Shown here: positions 1 to 7,207 of the stretch, piece by piece
Layout: every line of letters starts with the position of its first letter
Position numbering within the stretch: position 1 is the first letter of the stretch
From: JBCCZC01 sp039188505
GTDB taxonomy: Bacteria; Pseudomonadota; Gammaproteobacteria; Xanthomonadales; SZUA-38
Direction of reading: 5' to 3'
Assembly: GCA_039188505.1 (NCBI GenBank)
Contig: JBCCZC010000185.1
Span: 1 to 10,631, forward strand
DNA length: 10,631 nt
The notes under the pieces: model-generated
What the model was told of the DNA's origin: nothing
The model's input: the letters and a program-made list of their open reading frames with translations, nothing else
The model's database searches: none
Translations under genes and position numbers: made by a program

Positions 1-1292
<1,292 letters not shown>

Positions 1293-1298
<6 letters not shown>

Positions 1299-1322
1299 TT
1301 CGCCAAAAGCGCGCTCTATACT
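1293..1322 (+). promoter_or_regulatory. Predicted sigma-70 promoter for the HD-domain gene
   Basis: TTGTAA (1293-1298) and TATACT (1317-1322) are separated by 18 bases, close to the consensus spacing and hexamers. The -35 box includes the TAA stop of ntrC. Transcription would start near 1329, giving a leader of roughly 160 bases before the HD-domain gene. That leader contains a short GC-rich stem, CGGAC (1390-1394) pairing with GTCCG (1399-1403) around a GGGG loop. The call rests on sequence match only. Confidence 0.5.
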
Positions 1323-1492
1323 GATCGCGTCTTCACAAACGCTTGGCAGAGGCGTGTGGAGACATGAACAACGGACTTGGGCGACGCGACGGACGGGGGT
1401 CCGGCGTTGGGATCGTCTGACCTGAAGGGGGAGCGGGGCGGCCACGGAACAGGCTGTCCGTGCGCAGCAGGAGTGGAAGCGAACGGGCCGTG

Positions 1493-2560
1493 ATGTCCCG
1501 CAGAACAAAATTTCCGCCCGACGAGGTAGAGAAGGATATCCCGGACGTTGCGACCGCGGAACTGCTGCTCAACGAGCGCGATCCGTCGTTTCTTGGCTAC
1601 GTCCGGCAGCGTCGTGGTGCGTTCGAGCGCCAGTTCGGCGACGGCTACGGGACCTTTCTCGACTGCGCCGAGCGAGCGCTGAAGATCTCCTACGCGCGCT
1701 TTGCCATCCGTCACGGCACCTGGGGTGAGGATCTTCACCACTATCACAACGAGCGGCATGCCGTCGAAATCCTGTCGGATCGGCTCGACTATCTCTGCGA
1801 GCGTGCCGGCGCGGATGCGCTCGAGGCGACCGACTGGGTCCTGCTGACCCTGTTCGGCGCGATGCACGACCTGCGCCAGCGTGAGACTCCTGACCCGTCT
1901 CAGCTCATCGGGGCCAACGAGCGCGCGACCATCGAGGAGACACAGCGAATCCTCGAAACCTCAGGCTTCGATCCGAAACGGGACGAGATGGTCTTTGAGA
2001 TCATGCGGTTGATGATCGCCGGCAGCACCTTCAATACGCAGCCGAGCAAGGCGCCGCAGCTGTCGCCGGCGGAAGCCGCCACGACGGCTGGAGCCCTCGC
2101 GCCCGTGCTCGCCACGCAGCTGAAGAACGAACAGCCGGGCTGGGAAAGCGACGCGAAGCTCTCAAGGCAGATCAAGCTCATGCTGATCGCGTCGGACCTG
2201 GATACCGCCAACGTCGCCGAGCCCGTCATCAAGTACGCGCAGAGCGCTGTCAGGCTCTGCCGTGAGATCGAGTATCGATGCGGCCGCGACCTCGGCACCG
2301 AGTCCGCGCTACCCGTTTTCAACTTCCTGACCAAGGGGCAGGAAGCCTATTTCTTCGATCTGCACCAGTTCGATTCGGAAATCGGCACCCAGGTGCTCGG
2401 CGCCATGAAGGAACGCAACGCAGGCCTGATCCGACAGCTTACCTCCCACGTGCGCGAGACCTTCGGCGAAGCTCCCGGAGACGACGTCACCGGTAGCGAG
2501 ATCATCGACGAATTCATGCACAAGGCGTCGCAGATCAGCGGACGTGCAGCCAGAATGTAA
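1493..2560 (+). CDS. HD-domain metal-dependent phosphohydrolase, PDE-like
   Basis: This is a soluble protein of about 355 residues with no signal peptide, membrane segment or second recognisable domain. The metal site is visible: Y84-H85-N86-x-x-H89-A90, then H125-D126, then D235 in ASDLD. This order (YHNxxHA, HD, distant Asp) is that of class I cyclic-nucleotide phosphodiesterases, where the first His is the general acid and the others bind metal. A downstream GANERATIE segment recalls the NSE region of the same family, but the usual HPG after HD is absent. HD proteins hydrolyse phosphoester bonds in nucleotides or related molecules; the substrate here is unknown. I chose the ATG at 1493 over in-frame GTGs at 1460 and 1490; none has an ideal Shine-Dalgarno site, and GGAAG at 1475-1479 fits 1490 or 1493 best. 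Its last 26 bases overlap the end of dtd on the other strand. The enzyme class is fairly sure, the substrate is not. Confidence 0.8.
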   Translation: MSRRTKFPPDEVEKDIPDVATAELLLNERDPSFLGYVRQRRGAFERQFGDGYGTFLDCAERALKISYARFAIRHGTWGEDLHHYHNERHAVEILSDRLDYLCERAGADALEATDWVLLTLFGAMHDLRQRETPDPSQLIGANERATIEETQRILETSGFDPKRDEMVFEIMRLMIAGSTFNTQPSKAPQLSPAEAATTAGALAPVLATQLKNEQPGWESDAKLSRQIKLMLIASDLDTANVAEPVIKYAQSAVRLCREIEYRCGRDLGTESALPVFNFLTKGQEAYFFDLHQFDSEIGTQVLGAMKERNAGLIRQLTSHVRETFGEAPGDDVTGSEIIDEFMHKASQISGRAARM

Positions 2561-2981
2561 CCGGGCCGTCGTTCACGAGGCTCACCTGCATATCCGCACC
2601 GAAGCGGCCCGCGCCGAAGCGCTCCTCACCGACCCGCTTCCGAGCGTGCGCTACCAGCTCATCGAACAGCTGCTGACCCAGGGCCGGCGGAGCCGCCGTG
2701 CTGAAGCCGGGGCGGTTGCCTTTGCTCGTATCGGCGGCCAACGTGAACTGAGGCACGAGCAGCAGATCTCCGCCGATGTCCTCAAGGGCGCAGTTCATGC
2801 GCCCCTCCGCGTCGGGGAAGACCCGGTAGGCGAGCAACCGCTCGAGCAGGCGGTCGCGCTGGCGGGCGCCATCGTCCGGCTCGACACCGACCAGCACCAG
2901 CAGCCCGGTGCCGATGCGGGCGACCCGCTCACCACCGATCTCGACGGCCGCTTCGCGCACACGCTGTAGTAATCCGATCAT
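2535..2981 (-). CDS. dtd: D-aminoacyl-tRNA deacylase Dtd
   Basis: Dtd removes D-amino acids, and glycine mischarged on tRNA(Ala), from tRNA in the cytoplasm as a dimer. At 148 residues the protein matches the usual family length of about 145. The start is set by the canonical N-terminus MIGLLQRV (E. coli MIALIQRV). The reading frame stays open for 62 codons upstream, but that part is the antisense of the neighbouring acyltransferase and is not family-like. The catalytic strand reads PQFTLAADT at 77-85; the family's SQxxT motif has Pro in place of Ser77 here, with Gln78 and Thr80 kept. The cross-subunit Gly-cisPro motif is intact as NDGPVTFWL (137-145, G139-P140). The gene overlaps the convergent HD-domain gene by 26 bases and shares the palindrome CATG (2979-2982) as start site with the divergent acyltransferase. 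No clear Shine-Dalgarno site precedes it. Confidence 0.96.
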   Translation of the reverse strand: MIGLLQRVREAAVEIGGERVARIGTGLLVLVGVEPDDGARQRDRLLERLLAYRVFPDAEGRMNCALEDIGGDLLLVPQFTLAADTSKGNRPGFSTAAPPALGQQLFDELVAHARKRVGEERFGAGRFGADMQVSLVNDGPVTFWLHVR

Positions 2982-3897
2982 GGCAGAGCGTCCCGAAAAC
3001 GACAGTGTACCGATCGAGACCCGCCGGGGCCGCGCCTTCCAGCGGCTGGTGGGCCTGCTCGGCCGGCTGCCGTTGCGGCTGGCCCACGCGATCGGCGCCG
3101 TCATCGGCTGGCTCGCCAATCTGCTGCCGGGCCGCCTGCGGCGCATCGCTCGGAGCAACGTCGCCATGTGCTTTCCGGAGCTCGACGCCCCGGGTCAGCG
3201 CCGCCTCGTGCGACAGACGCTCATCGAAACGGGTCGCGGGCTGGCCGAACTGGGGTGGTTCTGGACCCGGCCGACCGCGGAGGTGCTCGGACTCATCCGC
3301 AACGTCCACGGGCTCGACGCGCTCGAGGCGTGCGAGCGCTCCGGCGGTGGCTTCATCCTGGCCGCCCCGCACCTCGGCGCCTGGGAGCTCCTGTGCCTGT
3401 TCGCGGCCTCTCGCCATCCCTGCACGGTGCTCTATCGCGAGCCCCGCGATCCGGGGATCGAGGCAGTGATCAACGCTGGCCGCGGGCGGCTCGACACCGA
3501 GCTGGTACGGGCCGGCGGTTCGGGGGTGCGCCGTCTCTACCGGGCCCTCGGTGAAGGGCGCCTGATCGGGATCCTGCCGGACCAACAGCCCAAGCGGGGC
3601 AACGGTGTCTTCGTGCCGTTCTTCGGCCGTCCCGCGCTGACGATGGTGCTGCTGTCCCGGCTTGCGGCGCGCGCGGACGGTGGGGTCGTCGTTGCCTGGG
3701 CCGAGCGCCTGCCGCGCAGCCAGGGCTTCGATCTGCACTTCGAACGGCCTCCGGAGATCGTCGCGGGCAGGGACGTCGAGGCTTCCGCCGCTGCGCTGAA
3801 CGCGACGATCGAGCGACTGGTCCGATCGCGACCCGAGCAGTACCAGTGGGGCTACAAGCGCTTCTCGATCCAGCCCGATGGCCATTCGCCCTACTGA
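2980..3897 (+). CDS. LpxL/HtrB-family lysophospholipid (lipid A) acyltransferase
   Basis: This is an inner-membrane acyltransferase of the LpxL/LpxM family, which transfers a secondary acyl chain from acyl-ACP to lipid A precursors; some relatives act on other lipids such as ornithine lipids. At 305 residues it has the family length. After a hydrophilic tail of about 20 residues comes one hydrophobic N-terminal segment (about 24-50), then the catalytic HX4E motif as H131-LGAW-E136. Further on is the family block around D201 (LPDQQPKRGNGVFVPFFG). The protein ends in a typical EQYQWGYKRF segment. The start at ATG 2980 overlaps the dtd start on the opposite strand and has no obvious Shine-Dalgarno site; an in-frame GTG at 3049 would also leave the domain intact but has no better site. 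Which acyltransferase position it serves (LpxL, LpxM or other) cannot be told from sequence alone. hemW follows immediately. Confidence 0.88.
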   Translation: MAERPENDSVPIETRRGRAFQRLVGLLGRLPLRLAHAIGAVIGWLANLLPGRLRRIARSNVAMCFPELDAPGQRRLVRQTLIETGRGLAELGWFWTRPTAEVLGLIRNVHGLDALEACERSGGGFILAAPHLGAWELLCLFAASRHPCTVLYREPRDPGIEAVINAGRGRLDTELVRAGGSGVRRLYRALGEGRLIGILPDQQPKRGNGVFVPFFGRPALTMVLLSRLAARADGGVVVAWAERLPRSQGFDLHFERPPEIVAGRDVEASAAALNATIERLVRSRPEQYQWGYKRFSIQPDGHSPY

Positions 3898-3901
3898 GCC
3901 G

Positions 3902-5059
3902 ATGGTCGATACGCCGCCCCTCTCCCTCTACGTGCATCTTCCCTGGTGCGTCCGCAAGTGCCCCTACTGCGACTTCAACTCGCACGCGGCGAAGGGCGAG
4001 CTGCCGATCGACGCCTACATCGACGCGCTGCTGCAGGATCTCGCGGAGCAGGCGGCCTGGGTCGAAGGTCGCCCGGTGACCTCGGTCTTCTTCGGCGGTG
4101 GGACGCCGTCGCTGTTCCCGCCCGAAGCCGTCGCCCGCCTCCTCGAGGGAGCACGCGGGCTACTGCCGTTCGACCCGGCCGCGGAGGTGACCCTCGAAGC
4201 CAATCCCGGCACTGTGGAGCACGGCCCTTTCCCGGACTACCGGCATGCCGGGGTCAACCGAGTGTCCCTCGGCGTACAGAGCTTCTCCGATGATCTGCTG
4301 AGACGCATCGGTCGCATCCACGGCGGCGCGGAGGCCGGCGCGGCGGTCGAGCAGGCGGTTGCCGCCGGACTGCGGGTCAACGTCGATCTCATGTTCGCGC
4401 TGCCGGGGCAGGACCTCGACGGCGCGCTGGCGGACGTCCGCCGAGCGTTGGCCAGCGGCGCAGGTCATCTGTCGCACTACCAGCTCACGCTCGAACCCAA
4501 CACGCTCTTCCACGCGCGTCCGCCGAAGCTGCCGGACGACGAGGCCGCCTGGAACATGCAGCGGCGCTGCCAGGATCTGATTGCTGCCGCGGGCTTCGAG
4601 CATTACGAGGTGTCAGCCTATGCTCGCCCCGGCGAGCGCTGTCGCCACAACCTCAACTACTGGACCTTCGGTGACTACCTGGGCATCGGCGCGGGAGCGC
4701 ACGGCAAGTGGACGGATCCCGCTTCCGGCGCGATTACCCGCACGCTGCGCCACCGCCACCCTCGTACTTACCTCGACACGCCGGCGGGCGCTGGCGCGCT
4801 GCAGCAGCACCGTCGCGTCCCGGCGGAAGAGGTTCTGTTCGAGTTTGCGCTCAACGCGTGGCGCCTTCAGGACGGGGTCAGTCCGGACCTGATCGAGGCG
4901 CGTACGGGCACCGTGCCGGACCCGAAGGTCGAGCCCTGGCGCACCGCGGTCGAGGCCGAACTGCTCGCGATGACGACGGGTTGCGTCCGCCCCACCGACC
5001 GAGGTGCGCGCTTTCTCAACGATCTCACCGCGTTGTTCATGGAGCCGATCGATGCTTGA
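3902..5059 (+). CDS. hemW: Radical SAM heme chaperone HemW
   Basis: HemW is a HemN-like radical SAM protein that binds heme and delivers it to membrane enzymes; it is often mislabelled as coproporphyrinogen III oxidase. The [4Fe-4S] cluster Cys are C16, C20 and C23 (CVRKCPYC), followed by the GGGTPS motif for SAM binding. The HemW signature HNLNYW is present with H249, and GIGAGAHGK follows. I place the start at ATG 3902 because MVDTPPLSLYVHLPWC aligns position for position with E. coli HemW (MVKLPPLSLYIHIPWC). An upstream ATG at 3878 would add eight residues and overlap the acyltransferase end. The product is 385 residues, with the usual C-terminal HemN_C-like domain. The stop codon overlaps the start of the small CPXCG gene by 8 bases, so the two are probably translationally coupled. 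Confidence 0.95.
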   Translation: MVDTPPLSLYVHLPWCVRKCPYCDFNSHAAKGELPIDAYIDALLQDLAEQAAWVEGRPVTSVFFGGGTPSLFPPEAVARLLEGARGLLPFDPAAEVTLEANPGTVEHGPFPDYRHAGVNRVSLGVQSFSDDLLRRIGRIHGGAEAGAAVEQAVAAGLRVNVDLMFALPGQDLDGALADVRRALASGAGHLSHYQLTLEPNTLFHARPPKLPDDEAAWNMQRRCQDLIAAAGFEHYEVSAYARPGERCRHNLNYWTFGDYLGIGAGAHGKWTDPASGAITRTLRHRHPRTYLDTPAGAGALQQHRRVPAEEVLFEFALNAWRLQDGVSPDLIEARTGTVPDPKVEPWRTAVEAELLAMTTGCVRPTDRGARFLNDLTALFMEPIDA

Positions 5060-5228
5060 AGAGGTGGTGGTCCAGTGCCCAACCTGCTGGGAGTCACAGG
5101 AGCTGTCGATCGACACGAGCGCCGGCGACCAGGACTACACGGAGGATTGCACGGTGTGCTGTCGCCCCATGGCAGTTCGCGTGCGACTCGAAGGTGGCGC
5201 TCCGGAGGTTGCCGTCGAGGCCGAGTAG
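5052..5228 (+). CDS. Small CPXCG-type cysteine-rich zinc-ribbon protein
   Basis: This is a 58-residue protein of the cysteine-rich CPXCG family, a widespread gammaproteobacterial family of unknown function. Two CxxC knuckles (C9-P-T-C12 and C33-T-V-C36, followed by C37-R-P) suggest a bound zinc ion. The conserved middle block DTSAGDQDYTEDC is present. The fifth residue of the first motif is Trp rather than the Gly that names the family. The start ATG at 5052 lies within the end of hemW (8-base overlap), where the family's N-terminus is expected; an in-frame ATG at 5004 would add only antisense-like residues. It probably shares the hemW transcript. Family membership is fairly sure, function unknown. 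Confidence 0.88.
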   Translation: MLEEVVVQCPTCWESQELSIDTSAGDQDYTEDCTVCCRPMAVRVRLEGGAPEVAVEAE

Positions 5229-5378
5229 CCCGATGACGCACCCGGTTTGCCCCGCGTTGAAGGTCACCAGAAGGCAACGGCTTGCGGTGAAGCCAACGCG
5301 CCAGGAAGAACACGAGCAGTGCGATGCCCGAGCCGGAAGACGAGGATTGCGGCAGGCGCCCGGAATTGAAGGCAGGCC

Positions 5379-5407
5379 TTGCTGCGGGCGTCGGCATTCG
5401 CTACTAT
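5379..5407 (+). promoter_or_regulatory. Predicted sigma-70 promoter for rpmE2
   Basis: TTGCTG (5379-5384) and TACTAT (5402-5407) are separated by exactly 17 bases. Transcription would begin near 5414, leaving a leader of about 40 bases. The bases after the -10 box (TGCCGGTC) are GC-rich, a discriminator typical of stringently controlled ribosomal genes. I see no Zur-box-like palindrome across it. The rest of the 5229-5453 gap shows no convincing plus-strand gene. Confidence 0.6.
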
Positions 5408-5453
5408 TGCCGGTCTTTTGTCACGGAAACTGCGCGGCGAGTGCGCTAGAACA

Positions 5454-5708
5454 ATGAAAGACGGCATTCATCCGAACTATCAGCACGTGGTCTTCCAGGA
5501 CGCCGGCGCGGAATTTGCGTTCCTCACGCGTTCGACGATGACCAGCAAGGAAACGATAAAGTGGGAAGACGGCAACGAGTACCCGCTGATCAAGATCGAG
5601 ATTTCGAGCAAGTCGCACCCGTTCTACACCGGTAAGCACAAGATCGTGGACACCGGTGGGCGCGTCGACAAGTTCAACCGTCGCTACCGTCGCTCGCGCG
5701 ACCAGTAA
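5454..5708 (+). CDS. rpmE2: 50S ribosomal protein L31 type B (zinc-independent form)
   Basis: L31 bridges the large subunit and the 30S head. This 84-residue protein has the type B N-terminus MKDGIHPNYQHVVFQD and the family block SHPFYTGKHKIVDTGGRVDKFNRRY. It contains no cysteine at all, so it is the C-minus paralogue that does not bind zinc; in many bacteria this form replaces the zinc-binding L31 when zinc is scarce. An in-frame ATG at 5379 lies on the predicted -35 box and would add residues unlike the family, so I use 5454. The Shine-Dalgarno match is weak. The gene is transcribed on its own, between a promoter at 5379-5407 and a terminator at 5755-5783. Whether a zinc-binding rpmE exists elsewhere in the genome cannot be seen. 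Confidence 0.96.
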   Translation: MKDGIHPNYQHVVFQDAGAEFAFLTRSTMTSKETIKWEDGNEYPLIKIEISSKSHPFYTGKHKIVDTGGRVDKFNRRYRRSRDQ

Positions 5709-5754
5709 GCGACCGAGGAGGCGATACGAGCCTCCCGACGGGCAGTTCCATCCG

Positions 5755-5783
5755 GCTCCGGGCGCTTGCGTCCGGGGCTTTTT
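5755..5783 (+). terminator. Rho-independent terminator after rpmE2
   Basis: GCTCCGG (5755-5761) pairs with CCGGGGC (5772-5778), one pair being a wobble, around a 10-base loop, and is followed by TTTTT (5779-5783). A separate six-base-pair stem without a T-run, GGAGGC (5717-5722) with GCCTCC (5730-5735), lies just after the rpmE2 stop and may protect the transcript end. The terminator separates rpmE2 from gltA. Confidence 0.82.
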
Positions 5784-5811
5784 CGTTCTCGGGCCGGCGT
5801 TTTTCGGTTTT

Positions 5812-5825
5812 CAAACAGACGTTTG
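5812..5825. repeat. Short inverted repeat upstream of the gltA promoter
   Basis: CAAAC (5812-5816) and GTTTG (5821-5825) form a perfect inverted repeat around AGAC. It is itself flanked by GGCCG (5792-5796) and CGGCC (5827-5831). It sits about 45-57 bases before the predicted gltA transcription start, where an activator could bind. It could equally be chance or part of a second terminator-like structure. No known operator is recognised. Confidence 0.3.
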
Positions 5826-5853
5826 TCGGCCTTCGTTCCGAGCCGCCGGGCTG

Positions 5854-5862
5854 TGGTATCCT
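5854..5862 (+). promoter_or_regulatory. Predicted extended -10 promoter for gltA
   Basis: TG (5854-5855), one base, then TATCCT (5857-5862) makes an extended -10 element. No good -35 hexamer lies 16-18 bases upstream, which is common for extended -10 promoters. Transcription would start near 5869, about 34 bases before the GTG start codon. Confidence 0.45.
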
Positions 5863-5886
5863 TGCACGCCGTTTTCCCGCCGGTCG

Positions 5887-5893
5887 AAAGGAG
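5887..5893 (+). promoter_or_regulatory. Strong Shine-Dalgarno site deciding the GTG start of gltA
   Basis: AAAGGAG lies 9 bases before the GTG at 5903. It is the clearest ribosome-binding site in the window and supports the GTG over later start codons. Confidence 0.8.
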
Positions 5894-5902
5894 TAGCCGC
5901 AG

Positions 5903-7195
5903 GTGTCGTCACACAAACTCACCGTCACCGATCCTCAATCGGGCAAGACAGCAGATCTCCCGGTCCTCGAGGGCACCGTCGGGGTACCGACCGTCGACAT
6001 CAAGGCGCTGCCACGCGATCTGGGCTATTTCACCTACGATTCCGGCTTCGCCGCGACCGCTGCCTGCCGCAGCTCGATCACCTACATCGACGGCGCGAAG
6101 GGCATCCTCCTGCATCGTGGCTATCCGATCGATCAGCTTGCGGAGAAGAGCTCCTTCGTCGAGGTGGCCTACCTCCTCATGTACGGGGAGCTGCCGACGC
6201 AGGAAGAGCTGGACGGCTTCAAGACCGAGATCACGTATCACACGATGATCCACGACAAGCTGCGGACCTTCATCGGGGGCTTCAACTACGACGCCCATCC
6301 GATGGCGATGATGCTCAGCGTCGTGGGTTCGCTTGCGGCCTTCTATCACGACTCCCTCGACATCAACAACCCGGAGCATCGCCGCCTGGCTGCGGTGCGC
6401 CTGATCGCCAAGATGCCGACGATCGCGGCGGCCTGCTATCGCCACTCGATCGGCTGGCCGACGGCCTATCCGAAGAATAGCCTGGACTACTCCTCGCGCC
6501 TGCTGGACATGATGTTCTCGGTACCGGCGGAGGCCTACGAGGTCAACGCCACCGCGGCGAAGGCGCTCGACCTGCTCTTCATCCTGCACGCGGACCACGA
6601 GCAGAACGCGAGCACCTCGACGGTGCGCCTCGTCAGCAGCACCGGCGCCAACCCCTATTCCTGCATCTCGGCAGGTACCGCGGCGCTCTGGGGGCCGGCC
6701 CACGGCGGCGCCAACGAGGCGGTACTCAAGATGCTGAACGAGATCGGCGATGTCTCCAACGTGCCGAAGTTCATCGCCCGCGCCAAGGATCGCGACGACC
6801 CGTTCCGCCTCATGGGCTTCGGGCACCGGGTCTACAAGAACTACGATCCGCGCGCGACGATCATCCGCAAGGCCTGTCACGAGGTGCTCGAGGATCTCGG
6901 TGTCAACGATCCGCAGCTCGAGCTGGCCATGAAGCTCGAACAGATCGCGCTCGAGGACGAGTACTTCGTCGAAAAGAAGCTCTACCCGAACGTCGATTTC
7001 TATTCGGGCATCATCTACAAGGCGCTGAACATCCCGGTGTCGATGTTCACGGTCATGTTCGCGATCGCGCGGACCGCCGGCTGGGTGTCGCAGTGGCTCG
7101 AGCAGTGCGTCACGCCTGACGCCCGCATCGGTCGCCCGCGGCAGATCTACACGGGCGCGACGCGCCGCGACTACGTCGGTATCGACGACCGCTGA
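5903..7195 (+). CDS. gltA: Citrate synthase (type II, hexameric)
   Basis: Citrate synthase condenses acetyl-CoA and oxaloacetate into citrate at the entry of the TCA cycle. The 430-residue protein matches the long, NADH-sensitive type II enzymes of gram-negative bacteria (E. coli, 427). The three catalytic residues are present at an offset of +3 from E. coli: H267 in WGPAHGGANE, H308 in GFGHRVYKN and D365 in NVDFYSG. The HADHEQNAST segment (229-238) and the N-terminal small beta domain found only in type II enzymes (about 1-50) are also intact. The start is a GTG with a strong Shine-Dalgarno site. The gene ends 12 bases before the convergent peptidase gene; I see no strong terminator in that gap, so transcripts from the two strands may overlap. 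Nothing looks truncated or foreign. Confidence 0.98.
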   Translation: MSSHKLTVTDPQSGKTADLPVLEGTVGVPTVDIKALPRDLGYFTYDSGFAATAACRSSITYIDGAKGILLHRGYPIDQLAEKSSFVEVAYLLMYGELPTQEELDGFKTEITYHTMIHDKLRTFIGGFNYDAHPMAMMLSVVGSLAAFYHDSLDINNPEHRRLAAVRLIAKMPTIAAACYRHSIGWPTAYPKNSLDYSSRLLDMMFSVPAEAYEVNATAAKALDLLFILHADHEQNASTSTVRLVSSTGANPYSCISAGTAALWGPAHGGANEAVLKMLNEIGDVSNVPKFIARAKDRDDPFRLMGFGHRVYKNYDPRATIIRKACHEVLEDLGVNDPQLELAMKLEQIALEDEYFVEKKLYPNVDFYSGIIYKALNIPVSMFTVMFAIARTAGWVSQWLEQCVTPDARIGRPRQIYTGATRRDYVGIDDR

Positions 7196-7207
7196 GTCGG
7201 GCTTCGG

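Noticed and set aside
1364..1420. Possible 18-codon leader peptide in the HD-gene leader, starting at ATG 1364
   Set aside because: GGAG lies only 2 bases from the ATG, the product has no regulatory codon run, and nothing else supports translation.
2544..2969. 141-codon plus-strand frame between the HD gene and the acyltransferase
   Set aside because: It is the antisense of dtd, which is certain from its full-length match and motifs.
3004..3009. TACACT on the minus strand as a -10 box for dtd
   Set aside because: No -35-like hexamer lies 16-19 bases upstream and the hexamer alone is too weak to call.
2929..3885. 318-codon open frame on the minus strand
   Set aside because: It is antisense to the LpxL-like acyltransferase, has no recognisable domain, and is explained by GC-rich codon bias keeping the opposite frame open.
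5656..6480. 274-codon plus-strand frame crossing the rpmE2 end, the terminator and the start of gltA
   Set aside because: It runs out of frame through two certain genes and a terminator, and has no domain.
5909..6880. 323-codon open frame on the minus strand
   Set aside because: It is antisense to gltA, whose whole length is confirmed by family motifs; the shadow protein is unlike any family I know.
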